NCBI GenBank assembly: GCA_900498245.1 | Contig: LS998015.1 | Span: 2,430,069-2,494,068 of the forward strand | Source: Candidatus Zixiibacteriota bacterium | GTDB lineage: Bacteria > Zixibacteria > MSB-5A5 > GN15 > PGXB01 | Length of the DNA: 64,000 nt | Reading direction: 5' to 3' | Part shown: one piece after another, positions 52,356 through 61,456 of the stretch | Numbering within the stretch: the first letter of the stretch is position 1 | Layout of the letters: each line of letters opens with the position of its first letter | Notes under the pieces: model-generated | Databases searched by the model: none | What the model saw: the letters and a program-made list of their open reading frames with translations, nothing else | Told to the model about the DNA's origin: nothing | Translations under genes and position numbers: made by a program

Positions 52356-53084
52356 CTATTTCAATCTGCCAAGAATCGACATGAAGCGCAGGAACCAGAC
52401 TTTCCATATTGCCTCCCGGACTATTTTTTTGGACATTTTTGATGCCCCGAACTGCCGATCGGCAAATATGATCGGAATTTCCTTTATGCGAAACCCCTTT
52501 TTCCAGACCCGCATCGATACCTCAATCTGAAATATATACCCGTTGGATCTTATGGCATTCAGATCGATCGCCTCAAGCACCTCCCGGCGGAAGCATTTGA
52601 AACCGCCGGTCGCATCGCGAACCGGTAGACCGGTCACGATTCGGGTATAGGCGTTGGCATAATATGAAAGCAGGAGCCGCCCCATCGGCCAGTTGACGAC
52701 ATTGACGCCGGATATGTACCGCGAGCCCAGAACCAAATCATTTTCCTCAATCGCCCGCAAGAAATCGGGAAGATATTTGGGATCGTGCGAAAAATCGGCA
52801 TCCATCTCAAATATGTAATCGTACTTCTTATCCATTCCCCATTTAAATCCGGCGATATAGGCGCGGCCAAGCCCTTCCTTTTTCTCCCGGTGTAATGTGT
52901 GAATGCGCGGATCGGCGGCCGCGAGTTTGTCTGCAATTTGGCCGGTGCCGTCGGGCGAATTGTCGTCCACCACCAGCACCTCCAAACGGCTGTCAAGCGG
53001 GAGTACCGCCTTTATAATATTCTCGATATTTTCCTTCTCGTTATAGGTCGGAAAAATTATGAGCCCGCGTTTTTTATCGGTCAT
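52356..53084 (-). CDS. Polyprenol monophosphomannose synthase-like GT2 enzyme
   Basis: 242 residues. It opens GLIIFPTYNEKENIENII, followed by LEVLVVDDNSPDGTGQIADK (about 34-53), the acceptor/donor DxD in IFEMDADFSHDPKYLP (about 90-105), and late GGFKCFRREVLEAIDL and FGASKMSKKIV. This is the soluble Dpm1/Ppm1 type, which makes polyprenyl-phosphate-mannose from GDP-mannose at the cytoplasmic face. It would provide the donor used by GT39 enzymes such as 56506-58656. Its gene overlaps the YfhO-like stop by 4 nt. Confidence 0.92.
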   Translation of the reverse strand: MTDKKRGLIIFPTYNEKENIENIIKAVLPLDSRLEVLVVDDNSPDGTGQIADKLAAADPRIHTLHREKKEGLGRAYIAGFKWGMDKKYDYIFEMDADFSHDPKYLPDFLRAIEENDLVLGSRYISGVNVVNWPMGRLLLSYYANAYTRIVTGLPVRDATGGFKCFRREVLEAIDLNAIRSNGYIFQIEVSMRVWKKGFRIKEIPIIFADRQFGASKMSKKIVREAIWKVWFLRFMSILGRLK

Positions 53085-55531
53085 AGTCGATGAGTGTCCT
53101 TTTTTCGACGCATCAGGGACTGAATTCCATATGTGCTCAGCACCGCCCCCACGATTATAAGTCCGAATAATGTGATCATCAGGCCCCGGTTATTCATTGC
53201 CTTATTATATTTAAAAATCACACGATTCGTTCCCGCCTTTAATGCGACTGCCCGGAAAGCGCCGTCGGCCCGAAGAATCGGCACTTTGGCGCCGCTGGCA
53301 AATGCCTCCCATGCAACATAGTAATTATCCGTGAGCACCAGGATGGTATTGCTCGTCAAGGTCGGAAATTCCACCACTACCGAATCGACCGCATGAGAAG
53401 TTATCTCCGCCGGGGGCAAAAGAGTATCCTGAGCGTTTATATCAAGGGGTGGGGTCTCCTCCAGAAAAACCTTTTTTCTCAGGTCGCTCTGGCCGGATAA
53501 AACCAGGGGATAAATATTCTTGCGTTCAGGAACGACCTCAAATCGATTCACCAGAAAGGCCCGGGGCAGGGCGTTGTCATTCCTGTAAAGCGAAATGGCG
53601 CCGAAATCTTTTTCCACGGTGAGCCGATTTGGTCCGAAATAGCCTACCGTATCCCTCATGCCCGAGCGGCCCAGAATGTAGCGGGCCCCTACCAAGTTGA
53701 GGAAATTGGGATTGCCCAGATTCGTCTTCGCCGGTCCCCCCAAAAGATCATCATACCATCGTAATTGATTTCCATGATATCCGACTACTACTTCGATATC
53801 AAAATAGGGCAGATAGTCATCCGGGACGGCCTGCATATTCATGACCCGGAAATGCCCCGGGAGAGTCTTGATATAATTTGAGATCACGCTCGGCGTAAAC
53901 TGCTGCCGGTAATCATAAGTCTTGATAAATCGCGAATCGAACCGGAAACCGTCGATCATGATCAATAGCGGCAAAATCAGAAAAATATTTCGGCCGACTT
54001 TCCGTGAAAGATAAAGGGCAATGGCTGTCGCTGTCGCGGCGATGAGGAACGAGGCCACCCAGAACCCTGTTTTGATGTTGGGAAGATTCATCAATGCCAC
54101 CTGCCACTTGGTGACATTGCCCTGGCCGATCGGCATGGATTTCAGGCCGCTGTAAAAAATCGAACTGTAAAATGAAAGCATCCCCTCGCCCGCAATAGAA
54201 AATAAAAGGGCGAAAAATATTAAAAGACCGGTCCCCAGGAGCAGATATAGATTCATCCTCTTCTTAATGAGTGCCGACAACTCCCTTCCCTTTTCCGTCA
54301 AAAATTGAATACCGATACCGGCCAGAAGTGCCATCGAGAAGAGAAATAGAAACATTATGGTGCTGGGAGCGCGCAGTGATTTTACATTGGGAATAACATA
54401 GTAAAAAATCTTAAACAGGGGCGTGGTGTCGCCCAGCGCATAGATAAGGGCAAATAGAGCCAGCCCCCCGAAGAAATAAGCCTCCTTCCTTCGCGAGAAC
54501 AGAAGACCGAGTAAGCCGAGGAAAAGAGTGATGACCCCGGCATATTCCGAGTTGTCTTTGAAGAAGTTCTTTCCCCAGTAATGATCATCCCGGCCACTGT
54601 CGACCCCGGCGAATTCCGGTACCACCAGCGAGAAGGCTTCCTCCGGATGCATCGACCACGATGTCGCCCAGTCATATCCGCGTTTGGTATCGGCCCGGGG
54701 GGAGTATTTTGTCGTATATATATATCCGGGATAAAATTGGATCGCGGATATAGCCAGACCGATAATAACCGCTGCAACCAGATATCCCGCCGGTTTGGCC
54801 GTGGCCACCAGGGATCGGCTCTGTCGATAAAGAAATATCAATTTGAACAACCCATACAGCGCAATGGCCCAGAGCGCATAGTAAGATAATTGGGCATGCG
54901 GGCTCAGGATTATAACCCCTATCACCAAGCCTAAGAGCGCGAAATTCAAGATTGGCTTTTTTTCAAACGCCCTTTCCAGAAAGAGCATGGTCAGGGGGAA
55001 CAGGGTGATAACAAAAATTTTGCCATCGTGTCCCGGCGCCACCAGTGAAACCAGCAAGCCGGAAAACATATAGGCGAAACCGGAAACGGTTGAGGCCACG
55101 CGCGACAGTTTAAATTGCCGCGCCGTCAGATACATGAAAATACCGGAAAGGAATATATGAATCACCAGATTCATTCCCAGCATACGGAAGAAATTGCCGG
55201 TAAATTTCAAAATCGACAGCGGATAGAAAATGTCGCCGTGGAAGGCGTCGATAAACGGCATCCCCCCGAAAATGTAAGGATTCCAAAGAGGAATGGAGCC
55301 GTGCAATTTGACATATTCGACATAAAAGTGCCTGAAAAATATGCCGGCGTTGATCATGTCCGAACCGGACAGCATCTGGTCGGAAAAGATAAAATCCCGA
55401 AACAGCAGTATCACCCCGACCAGCATGATCGTGATTACGGCCGGAAAATAATATTTAAAATTTTCCGGATCCCAGCCGGTCTTTCCCGGTCGATTTGAAT
55501 GACCGGCACTTGAATCTTTTTTCTTGACCAA
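53081..55531 (-). CDS. YfhO-like multi-pass membrane protein
   Basis: 816 residues from a TTG at 55531 (GGGAGC upstream). Around 12-14 membrane segments fill the first 530 residues, with the YfhO-family sequence SIPLWNPYIFGGMPFIDAFH (about 78-97) and the acidic SDMINAGIFFRHFY loop. The last 250 residues are a periplasmic beta-rich domain, with one membrane helix at the end. YfhO proteins are GT-C-like and are needed for lipoteichoic acid or exopolysaccharide glycosylation in Gram-positives; here the same type lies within the polyprenyl-sugar operon. Confidence 0.88.
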   Translation of the reverse strand: MVKKKDSSAGHSNRPGKTGWDPENFKYYFPAVITIMLVGVILLFRDFIFSDQMLSGSDMINAGIFFRHFYVEYVKLHGSIPLWNPYIFGGMPFIDAFHGDIFYPLSILKFTGNFFRMLGMNLVIHIFLSGIFMYLTARQFKLSRVASTVSGFAYMFSGLLVSLVAPGHDGKIFVITLFPLTMLFLERAFEKKPILNFALLGLVIGVIILSPHAQLSYYALWAIALYGLFKLIFLYRQSRSLVATAKPAGYLVAAVIIGLAISAIQFYPGYIYTTKYSPRADTKRGYDWATSWSMHPEEAFSLVVPEFAGVDSGRDDHYWGKNFFKDNSEYAGVITLFLGLLGLLFSRRKEAYFFGGLALFALIYALGDTTPLFKIFYYVIPNVKSLRAPSTIMFLFLFSMALLAGIGIQFLTEKGRELSALIKKRMNLYLLLGTGLLIFFALLFSIAGEGMLSFYSSIFYSGLKSMPIGQGNVTKWQVALMNLPNIKTGFWVASFLIAATATAIALYLSRKVGRNIFLILPLLIMIDGFRFDSRFIKTYDYRQQFTPSVISNYIKTLPGHFRVMNMQAVPDDYLPYFDIEVVVGYHGNQLRWYDDLLGGPAKTNLGNPNFLNLVGARYILGRSGMRDTVGYFGPNRLTVEKDFGAISLYRNDNALPRAFLVNRFEVVPERKNIYPLVLSGQSDLRKKVFLEETPPLDINAQDTLLPPAEITSHAVDSVVVEFPTLTSNTILVLTDNYYVAWEAFASGAKVPILRADGAFRAVALKAGTNRVIFKYNKAMNNRGLMITLFGLIIVGAVLSTYGIQSLMRRKKDTHRL

Positions 55532-55580
55532 TTTATTGCTCCCGCATTACCGGTGACAGTTTAAAATGGGCCGACAACGG

Positions 55581-56525
55581 CTAATCTTTGACATGCTCGT
55601 CGATTTTATCCAGTTTCTTGCGCATCGCCGCCAGTTCTTCCCTGACCGCCGCCAGCCCCTCCGCCAGAAAACCAAGGATGAAGAGAGCCAGCCCGACACC
55701 TACTAACAGCATAACCAGATAAAGTAGGGGACGAAATCCTTCATACTGGACAAACCGCAAATATAGGGCTATCAGCCCAACCAGGCCCCCCAGCAGGAGT
55801 GAGACGGAGCCGAAAAGCCCGAAAAATAGAAGCGGCTTTTTCAGCAGTGACAACTGGGCTTTCACCGCCAGCATATCAAGAACCCCTATCGGAATCCTCC
55901 AGATTGAAAATTTCGATTTCCCCCATTTTCGCTCATAGAGCGGTATTTTCACTTCGGCAATGTGATGGCCCTTATCAGCCGCCAATACCACCAGATAGCG
56001 ATGCCAGTCGCGGCGCAAAAAAATGTTCTTCAGCACATCGGCCTTGAAGGCTTTGACAGCGTTGAGGTCATGCACCTTTAGATTGAAAATTTTCCGAGAC
56101 AGATAATTATACACGGTTGACACAAATCTCTTCTTATATTTCCCCTGCTTCCAGCCGGTCACCAGGTCGGCGCCATGAAAAATCGGCTCTACCAGTGTCG
56201 GGATATCCTCGGGCAAATATTGCAGATCGGCCGGATAAAAAACATAAATCTCCCCTTCCGCGGCCGCGAAGCCGGTCTGTAGCGCCTCGGTCAGCCCCAG
56301 ATTGTAGGGATGCCTCCGGTACTTAATAAATGGATAGATCTTTGAGGCCTCTATAATTTTTTCATAGGTTCCGTCACTTGACCCATCATCGATCAGCACC
56401 AATTCGAACCGCAAATTGCTGCGGCCGGTCATTTCCCCGAACAGCCGGCAGAATTCCCCGACATTACCCTCCTCATTGAAGGCCGGGACTATGACCGAAA
56501 TAAGACTATTCTTCATCACTGACAT
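55581..56525 (-). CDS. GT2 glycosyltransferase with two C-terminal membrane helices (GtrB-like)
   Basis: 314 residues. The catalytic domain starts SVIVPAFNEEGNVGEF with LVLIDDGSSDGTYEKI, the DxD-like YPADLQYLPEDIPTLVEPI (about 97-115) and HDLNAVKAFKADVL, the layout of polyprenyl-phosphate glucosyl/mannosyl transferases such as GtrB and Dpm. Two hydrophobic stretches (about 225-250 and 258-285) form the membrane anchor, and the tail is charged and coiled. It probably makes a polyprenyl-phosphate-sugar for the adjacent GT39 protein, whose 3' end is overlapped by 20 nt. Confidence 0.92.
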   Translation of the reverse strand: MSVMKNSLISVIVPAFNEEGNVGEFCRLFGEMTGRSNLRFELVLIDDGSSDGTYEKIIEASKIYPFIKYRRHPYNLGLTEALQTGFAAAEGEIYVFYPADLQYLPEDIPTLVEPIFHGADLVTGWKQGKYKKRFVSTVYNYLSRKIFNLKVHDLNAVKAFKADVLKNIFLRRDWHRYLVVLAADKGHHIAEVKIPLYERKWGKSKFSIWRIPIGVLDMLAVKAQLSLLKKPLLFFGLFGSVSLLLGGLVGLIALYLRFVQYEGFRPLLYLVMLLVGVGLALFILGFLAEGLAAVREELAAMRKKLDKIDEHVKD

Positions 56526-58656
56526 CTTTTAAATTCAAAATATTAGCTATGTCCACATTAAGCCGTTCCGATTCCGGATCGAATCCGCGGGCTTTCTCCA
56601 GTTCCTCTAATCCTTTCACCCTGTATTCGGATTGCCCGGATTCTCGAAACATTCTAATATAGAACGCCCCCAATGCCAAATGCAAGTGGAAATCGGTCGG
56701 CGAAAAGGCGATTGCTTTCTTATAAAAATATTCGGCTTCTTCATACATCTTGAACTCTCCCGCCATCCGGGCCGAAATATAATTGGCGGAAAGATTGTCG
56801 GGATTTTTCAATTGAAATCTCTTCATATAATAGTGACCGGAATCGATTTTATTTTGCACGTAGTTTTGGAGGGCGATTTCATAATAGGACCAGTGATACT
56901 GGTTGGCCTCGAGATTCCCGGTAAGACCGGCCACCCGAAATAACTTCACTTTTCTCCCTCCGACATAATAATGAGCCACGAAACGGGCGCTGTCCATTAT
57001 CTGGGGGTAGTCCTTCCGGGCGGTCTCTTCATTTGACTTATCGACCAGTATATGGGTTATCGGATAGCGCCGGAAAAAAGCGGTATCGACATTGGCCACA
57101 CCGAACATATGAATGAAGTTGAAAAACCTATTTTCCTGGGTGAAATCGGCGGCATACGGCCCGGAAATCACCGCCTCCGGCGAAAGAATCAGCGACAGGT
57201 CCCGGGAATTGGCGACCGTGCAGAAGGTGGCCCGGCCCGACCAATTCAGGTAATTAATGCTTCCCGGGATAAGTATTGCCAGAACTGTCAAGAGCACCAC
57301 TCCGCGCCGAATATTCATCGCTTTAAGGAATCCTTTTATCGGAAGAAATTTCCATCCCACAAGGATTATGCCGGTGGCGACGGCCGCGGCCCCGATAAAT
57401 ATATACGGTTCCGTGCTCAAATAAAAACTGGCTTCCGATGTCTCGGCATACGGCCGAAGCAGTTGATACATTGGTACCATCAGCGCCGCCATCAAGACAA
57501 CCGGGAATAATCTATATGCTTTTGTCTCAATTCCCTTAACTGTCTGGCTGAGAAGACGAGTCATGAATATTCCTGCCAGACTGTAAATAGGATATATCAA
57601 AAGCGTCTGGTACCGAAGCGGCCGGTAATTCCAGATCATAAGGGCCCCATAAGCCCCGCCTATCATCGCAATCAGGAAAACCATCCCCGGATTGATACCA
57701 TATAATTTTTTGCGCCAGTTTTCACGGCGGCCCGCCCGATAGAGAAACAGCACTATCATGCCCCAGGCCAGAAACGCCGCCATCGGCATCCGCCCGAATA
57801 ATTCGCTCTTGAAACCGAAAGTGACATATTTGTAAAGAAAATCGGCGAATGATTCGAACGCCTTGGGGGCGCCGTAGAGACTTATGGCCTGCTCTTCGAC
57901 ATATCCCGTGACCGAGCGCGCCATCGGCAGATAACTGAAATAGAGCCAAAATACTCCCACCACGGCAAAACCCAATATAAATGACAGGTATTTCTTAAGG
58001 AACCCCCTTAAATCCGGTTTGAAGTCATGGAAATATTGATATATAGCGAAGCAGGCGAATGGGAAGAGATAGATAACGCCGATGATTTTGCTGAAGAATA
58101 TCCCTGCCCCCAAAAAGAGCCCCGCTGTCAGGCCCGCGGCATAGTGACGGCTGTAAAGCATGATGACGAATGCCAGAGCGGCAAAAAAATTCATGCTGTT
58201 TTCAAGAAACGACAACCGGCCATAAAATATCTGATTGTAATCAAGGGAAATGAATATCAGGAAGAAAAGCGAAGCGACATTTCCGGCCATTTTACGCACC
58301 GCGAAATAAAATAGGACGATTGTGGAAAATGAGAAGATTAATCCGACCGCATTTCCCTGGGCAAAACCGACCCCGAATAGCTTAAAAACCAGCATCGCCA
58401 GGACGGTGGTAACCGATTTAAGGAAAAATATTAGGCGAAAATCATGCAGAGGGTTAAAGGCCCCGAAAAGAACAAAATTGCGGGCGTATGATGTATACTG
58501 GGCCGGGTCGGTATAGACATCCTGGCTGGTCGTTAATCCCGGCGGCGGGTCGGCCGAGAGATGATTGAGCCGAATCAGAAGGGCGGTCACGATTAATAGC
58601 AGAAAGGCGATTATCTCCAGCCGCCGCGGAATTTCAAACCTTAATTTATCTTCCAA
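56506..58656 (-). CDS. GT39-like membrane glycosyltransferase with C-terminal TPRs
   Basis: 716 residues. About a dozen membrane segments (about 12-490) with a first periplasmic loop containing PPPGLTTSQDVYTDPAQYTS (about 37-56), whose acidic residues match the catalytic position of GT39/ArnT enzymes. A periplasmic domain (about 500-590) is followed by TPR-like helices (about 600-700; AEYFYKKAIAFSPTDFHLHL). The same GT39-TPR plan appears at 2096-4303. It probably transfers a sugar from polyprenyl phosphate to a periplasmic acceptor. It overlaps both neighbours (20 nt and 11 nt), so it is translated as part of this operon. Confidence 0.87.
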   Translation of the reverse strand: MEDKLRFEIPRRLEIIAFLLLIVTALLIRLNHLSADPPPGLTTSQDVYTDPAQYTSYARNFVLFGAFNPLHDFRLIFFLKSVTTVLAMLVFKLFGVGFAQGNAVGLIFSFSTIVLFYFAVRKMAGNVASLFFLIFISLDYNQIFYGRLSFLENSMNFFAALAFVIMLYSRHYAAGLTAGLFLGAGIFFSKIIGVIYLFPFACFAIYQYFHDFKPDLRGFLKKYLSFILGFAVVGVFWLYFSYLPMARSVTGYVEEQAISLYGAPKAFESFADFLYKYVTFGFKSELFGRMPMAAFLAWGMIVLFLYRAGRRENWRKKLYGINPGMVFLIAMIGGAYGALMIWNYRPLRYQTLLIYPIYSLAGIFMTRLLSQTVKGIETKAYRLFPVVLMAALMVPMYQLLRPYAETSEASFYLSTEPYIFIGAAAVATGIILVGWKFLPIKGFLKAMNIRRGVVLLTVLAILIPGSINYLNWSGRATFCTVANSRDLSLILSPEAVISGPYAADFTQENRFFNFIHMFGVANVDTAFFRRYPITHILVDKSNEETARKDYPQIMDSARFVAHYYVGGRKVKLFRVAGLTGNLEANQYHWSYYEIALQNYVQNKIDSGHYYMKRFQLKNPDNLSANYISARMAGEFKMYEEAEYFYKKAIAFSPTDFHLHLALGAFYIRMFRESGQSEYRVKGLEELEKARGFDPESERLNVDIANILNLKDVSDEE

Positions 58657-59749
58657 AGAATTCCCTTATTTTCGATGCCACATATTCTATCTGATCGTCG
58701 GGCAATTCCGGATAGATCGGCAGAGACAAAATCTGATCGGCCAATCGCTCCGTGACAGGGAAATGACCCGGCTTAAAGCCGGCTTTCAAATAGGCTTGCT
58801 GTTTATGAATAGGTATCGGGTAATGTATGAGTGTCGGGACGCCGGATTCCGCCAAAAATTGCTGCAGGGCATCCCGGCGCTCGGTTTCTATGACAAAAAG
58901 GTGATAGACTTGATAATAATCCGCTGTTTCCGATGGGACCACGATCGGGATCCCTTTCAGAATCTCGCGATATTTGGTCGCCACCCGATTCCGTTCTCTG
59001 TTCCATTTTTCGAGATATTTTAGTTTAACCCCCAGAACCGCCCCTTGAATCCCCTCCATCCGGGCATTGTAGCCGATAATATCATGAAAGTATTTCTTCT
59101 CCGACCCGTGATCCCTCAGCATCCGGATTTTGCGGGCCAATTCTTTTTCGGATGTTACCACCGCTCCCCCCTCGCCATAGGCCCCCAGATTTTTGCCCGG
59201 ATAGAAAGAGAATGCGCCGGCTGTTCCATATGAGCCGGCCGGTTTCCCTTTAAATGTCGCCCCATGGGCCTGACAGGCATCTTCAAGAACAGCCAGGCTA
59301 TGCTTTCGGGCAATTTCGTCTATCCTCTCCATATCAACCATCCGGCCGAATAAATGAACCGGAATAATGACTTTGGTTTTGGCGGTCACGGCTTTTTCAA
59401 CAAGGTTTAAATCAATATTCCTGGTTTCGGGATCAACATCGACCAGAATCGGAGTGGCTCCGGTATATATAATCGCGGCCGCAGTCGCAATAAAAGTATT
59501 GGCCGCAGTTATAACTTCGTCGCCGGGTCCGATCTCAAGGGCTTTGAGGGTCAGGAATAAAGCCGACGTTCCCGAATTGACCGCGATGGCCTCTCCGCAA
59601 CCGCAGAATCGGGCAAAATCCTCTTCAAATTTGGCCACCGACGGCCCCAGGACAAAAGACGATGTCCCTATCACGCGGCCGATGGCGTCATCGATCTCCG
59701 GTTTGATAGAGATATATTGGCTTCTTAAATCTAGAAAATTAATCTTCAT
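58646..59749 (-). CDS. DegT/DnrJ/EryC1/StrS-family sugar aminotransferase
   Basis: 367 residues. The PLP-binding motif FSFYPGKNLGAYGEGGA places the catalytic Lys at about residue 185; AVNSGTSALFLTLKAL (about 57-72) and LEDACQAHGA (about 154-163) bind the cofactor ring and phosphate. The start NFLDLRSQYISIKPEID is like FdtB/QdtB/WlaRG enzymes that aminate 3- or 4-keto-6-deoxy-dTDP- or UDP-sugars. It would make an amino sugar nucleotide for the glycan built by this operon and is its first gene behind the promoter at 59777-59805. Confidence 0.92.
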   Translation of the reverse strand: MKINFLDLRSQYISIKPEIDDAIGRVIGTSSFVLGPSVAKFEEDFARFCGCGEAIAVNSGTSALFLTLKALEIGPGDEVITAANTFIATAAAIIYTGATPILVDVDPETRNIDLNLVEKAVTAKTKVIIPVHLFGRMVDMERIDEIARKHSLAVLEDACQAHGATFKGKPAGSYGTAGAFSFYPGKNLGAYGEGGAVVTSEKELARKIRMLRDHGSEKKYFHDIIGYNARMEGIQGAVLGVKLKYLEKWNRERNRVATKYREILKGIPIVVPSETADYYQVYHLFVIETERRDALQQFLAESGVPTLIHYPIPIHKQQAYLKAGFKPGHFPVTERLADQILSLPIYPELPDDQIEYVASKIREFFGR

Positions 59750-59776
59750 AAATACCCATTCCAGTTAATCTTCTGC

Positions 59777-59805
59777 AAAATAAGCAAACGAAATTCTTAA
59801 GTCAA
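59777..59805 (-). promoter_or_regulatory. Sigma-70-like promoter of the glycan operon
   Basis: TTGACT (59805-59800) and TATTTT (59782-59777) on the minus strand, exact 17-nt spacer, about 30 nt before the DegT-family start. Confidence 0.6.
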
Positions 59806-60274
59806 GAATGAGCCCCGCGGATCTTCCCACCTCTAAGACGCTGTCCAGAATGCCTTCCGAAAAAAAATAATGGATTAATTTAGTATTTTTTTCAATTAAA
59901 ATATTACTTTATCGTATATATTTTTGAAAGTTTCCTTAGGCGGGAATTTTTAAGACGATTCATTCTTTCATACCTCAGGGGAAGGCCTCTTGCACGAGCG
60001 GGGGGCCTTTGTTATGCCCGCCAGTGGTGTCACGACGAATTAAGGCGGTTAGATGCGGGGTTACTCGGGAATTTGAAAAGATTTGAAATTTTTATGCAAA
60101 TCTATGCACAGAAACAACATCGCCATATTTGTATGTTATTATCATTCAAATGGTTACGCTACAAAGAAGGTGTGGCACGGACTTTGCTCGCTGAGGATTG
60201 TTTAATACCTATTTTTTGAAAGTGCAGAATTCTAAGGAGTTGAAATAATAACACTTAATCAATCAGGAGGTTTT
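59806..60274. other. Non-coding divergent region before the DNRLRE lipoprotein
   Basis: The gap between the two start codons is 525 nt (59750-60274) and AT-rich. It holds the leftward promoter at its left end, a GC-rich hairpin at about 59984-60012 (AAGGCC ... GGCCTT with an inner CTC/GAG pair) and the sigma-54 box at 60173-60188. I see no ORF. Sequence between the hairpin and the sigma-54 box could hold activator-binding sites, but I can name none. Confidence 0.5.
60173..60188 (+). promoter_or_regulatory. Perfect sigma-54 (RpoN) -24/-12 promoter
   Basis: TGGCACGGACTTTGCT matches the consensus TGGCACR-N4-TTGCW at every fixed base, with GG and GC at the correct spacing. It points to the lipoprotein gene starting 86 nt downstream. 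Transcription would need RpoN and an enhancer-binding ATPase. Confidence 0.8.
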
Positions 60275-61360
60275 ATGGCACGTCTGACGAAAATTATGGC
60301 CATCTTTGCGGTTTTGGCTATAATCGTAGTAGGTTGCCAGAATCAGCCGAACAGCACGCTTTCTCCGACTTCTTCTGCAGTCCCCAATATGGCCCCTAAG
60401 TTCATTCTTCCGGCGGGCGCGACTCTCGATTCGGCCATATTTTACATCTTTGTCCAGACTCCCACCAATCAGCCGGTCTATCTTTATCGCGTGACCCAGG
60501 ATTGGGCCGAAATGACCGTCACGTGGAACAATTTCGGCAGCAGCATTGCCCCCGGCGCGTATGGATCATTCATGGCTGACGCTCAAACCTGGCGTTCCGT
60601 GGATATCACAGCTCTGGCCGCGGAATGGTTTAATGGCACCTATCCGAATTACGGTTTCCTGTTGAAACAGCTTGATGAGCAATACCCGCGGACCGTCTAT
60701 CGCAGCCGCGAAAATGTCGCCCTTCAGCCCTATCTGAAGGTCTGCTACACTCTCGATGGCGGCGAAGTTTGCACTCAGGAACTTCCGATTGCCGATGCTG
60801 AAATCAATCAGCTCTATCCGAATGATAACTTCGGCTCGCTCATTCTCCTCTATACCGGATGGAATTCTCCGACTTCACTGGAGAAGCAGACTCTGGTGAA
60901 ATTCGATTTTGAAGCCACCCCTCCTCCCCCTCCTCCGGATCTTGGCTGCACCTTAACCATCGGCTTCTGGAAAAACCATGCCGGCTTCGGCAAGCAGGCC
61001 AATATGGTTTCCCCGCTTCTTCCGATCTGGCTCGGTACTTCCGGCGGTCCCAAGAGCATCAATGTAACGACCAATCTGATCGCCTACAATATTCTTTCTC
61101 AGAATGTCTATGGAACTGCTTCCAACGGCATTACCAAATTGTATGCTCAGTTACTGGGCGCCAAGTTGAATCTGGCCAGCGGCGCTTCCGATGAACCTAT
61201 CCATACTCTCATCATGGACGCCGATGCCTTCTTGGCGAATTATAATTATCTCGACTGGACCACCCTGACCCCGACACAGCAGCAGCAGGTGCTGGATTGG
61301 CAGGGAACCCTTGATAATTATAACAACGGTTTGGAGGGTGTTCCGCATTGCTCCGACTGA
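60275..61360 (+). CDS. Lipoprotein with DNRLRE-like repeats and a C-terminal GFWKNH-type domain
   Basis: 361 residues, start supported by AGGAGG. Lipoprotein signal with VVGC (Cys about 21). Residues about 40-145 resemble a DNRLRE domain (LDSAIFYIFVQTP, YRVTQDWAEMTVTWNNF, SVDITALAAEWFNG, YPNYGFLLK), and a truncated second copy follows at about 165-212 (IADAEINQLYPNDNFGS, LVKFDF). A proline linker (about 214-219) leads to a C-terminal domain that opens CTLTIGFWKNHAGFG, a motif of secreted Gram-negative proteins with no role I know. It is monocistronic, with a sigma-54 promoter and a terminator, so it is expressed under a special condition. Confidence 0.82.
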   Translation: MARLTKIMAIFAVLAIIVVGCQNQPNSTLSPTSSAVPNMAPKFILPAGATLDSAIFYIFVQTPTNQPVYLYRVTQDWAEMTVTWNNFGSSIAPGAYGSFMADAQTWRSVDITALAAEWFNGTYPNYGFLLKQLDEQYPRTVYRSRENVALQPYLKVCYTLDGGEVCTQELPIADAEINQLYPNDNFGSLILLYTGWNSPTSLEKQTLVKFDFEATPPPPPPDLGCTLTIGFWKNHAGFGKQANMVSPLLPIWLGTSGGPKSINVTTNLIAYNILSQNVYGTASNGITKLYAQLLGAKLNLASGASDEPIHTLIMDADAFLANYNYLDWTTLTPTQQQQVLDWQGTLDNYNNGLEGVPHCSD

Positions 61361-61387
61361 TGTCCGACATCATAGGACATAATATTT

Positions 61388-61420
61388 ATGCCCGCAGGTT
61401 TCAGCCTGCGGGCATTTTTA
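61388..61420 (+). terminator. Rho-independent terminator after the DNRLRE lipoprotein
   Basis: Arms ATGCCCGCAGG and CCTGCGGGCAT with a 6-nt loop, followed by TTTTTA. Confidence 0.9.
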
Positions 61421-61456
61421 TTTGAAGAAATTTCAGGAACTCAAATTGTCGGACAA

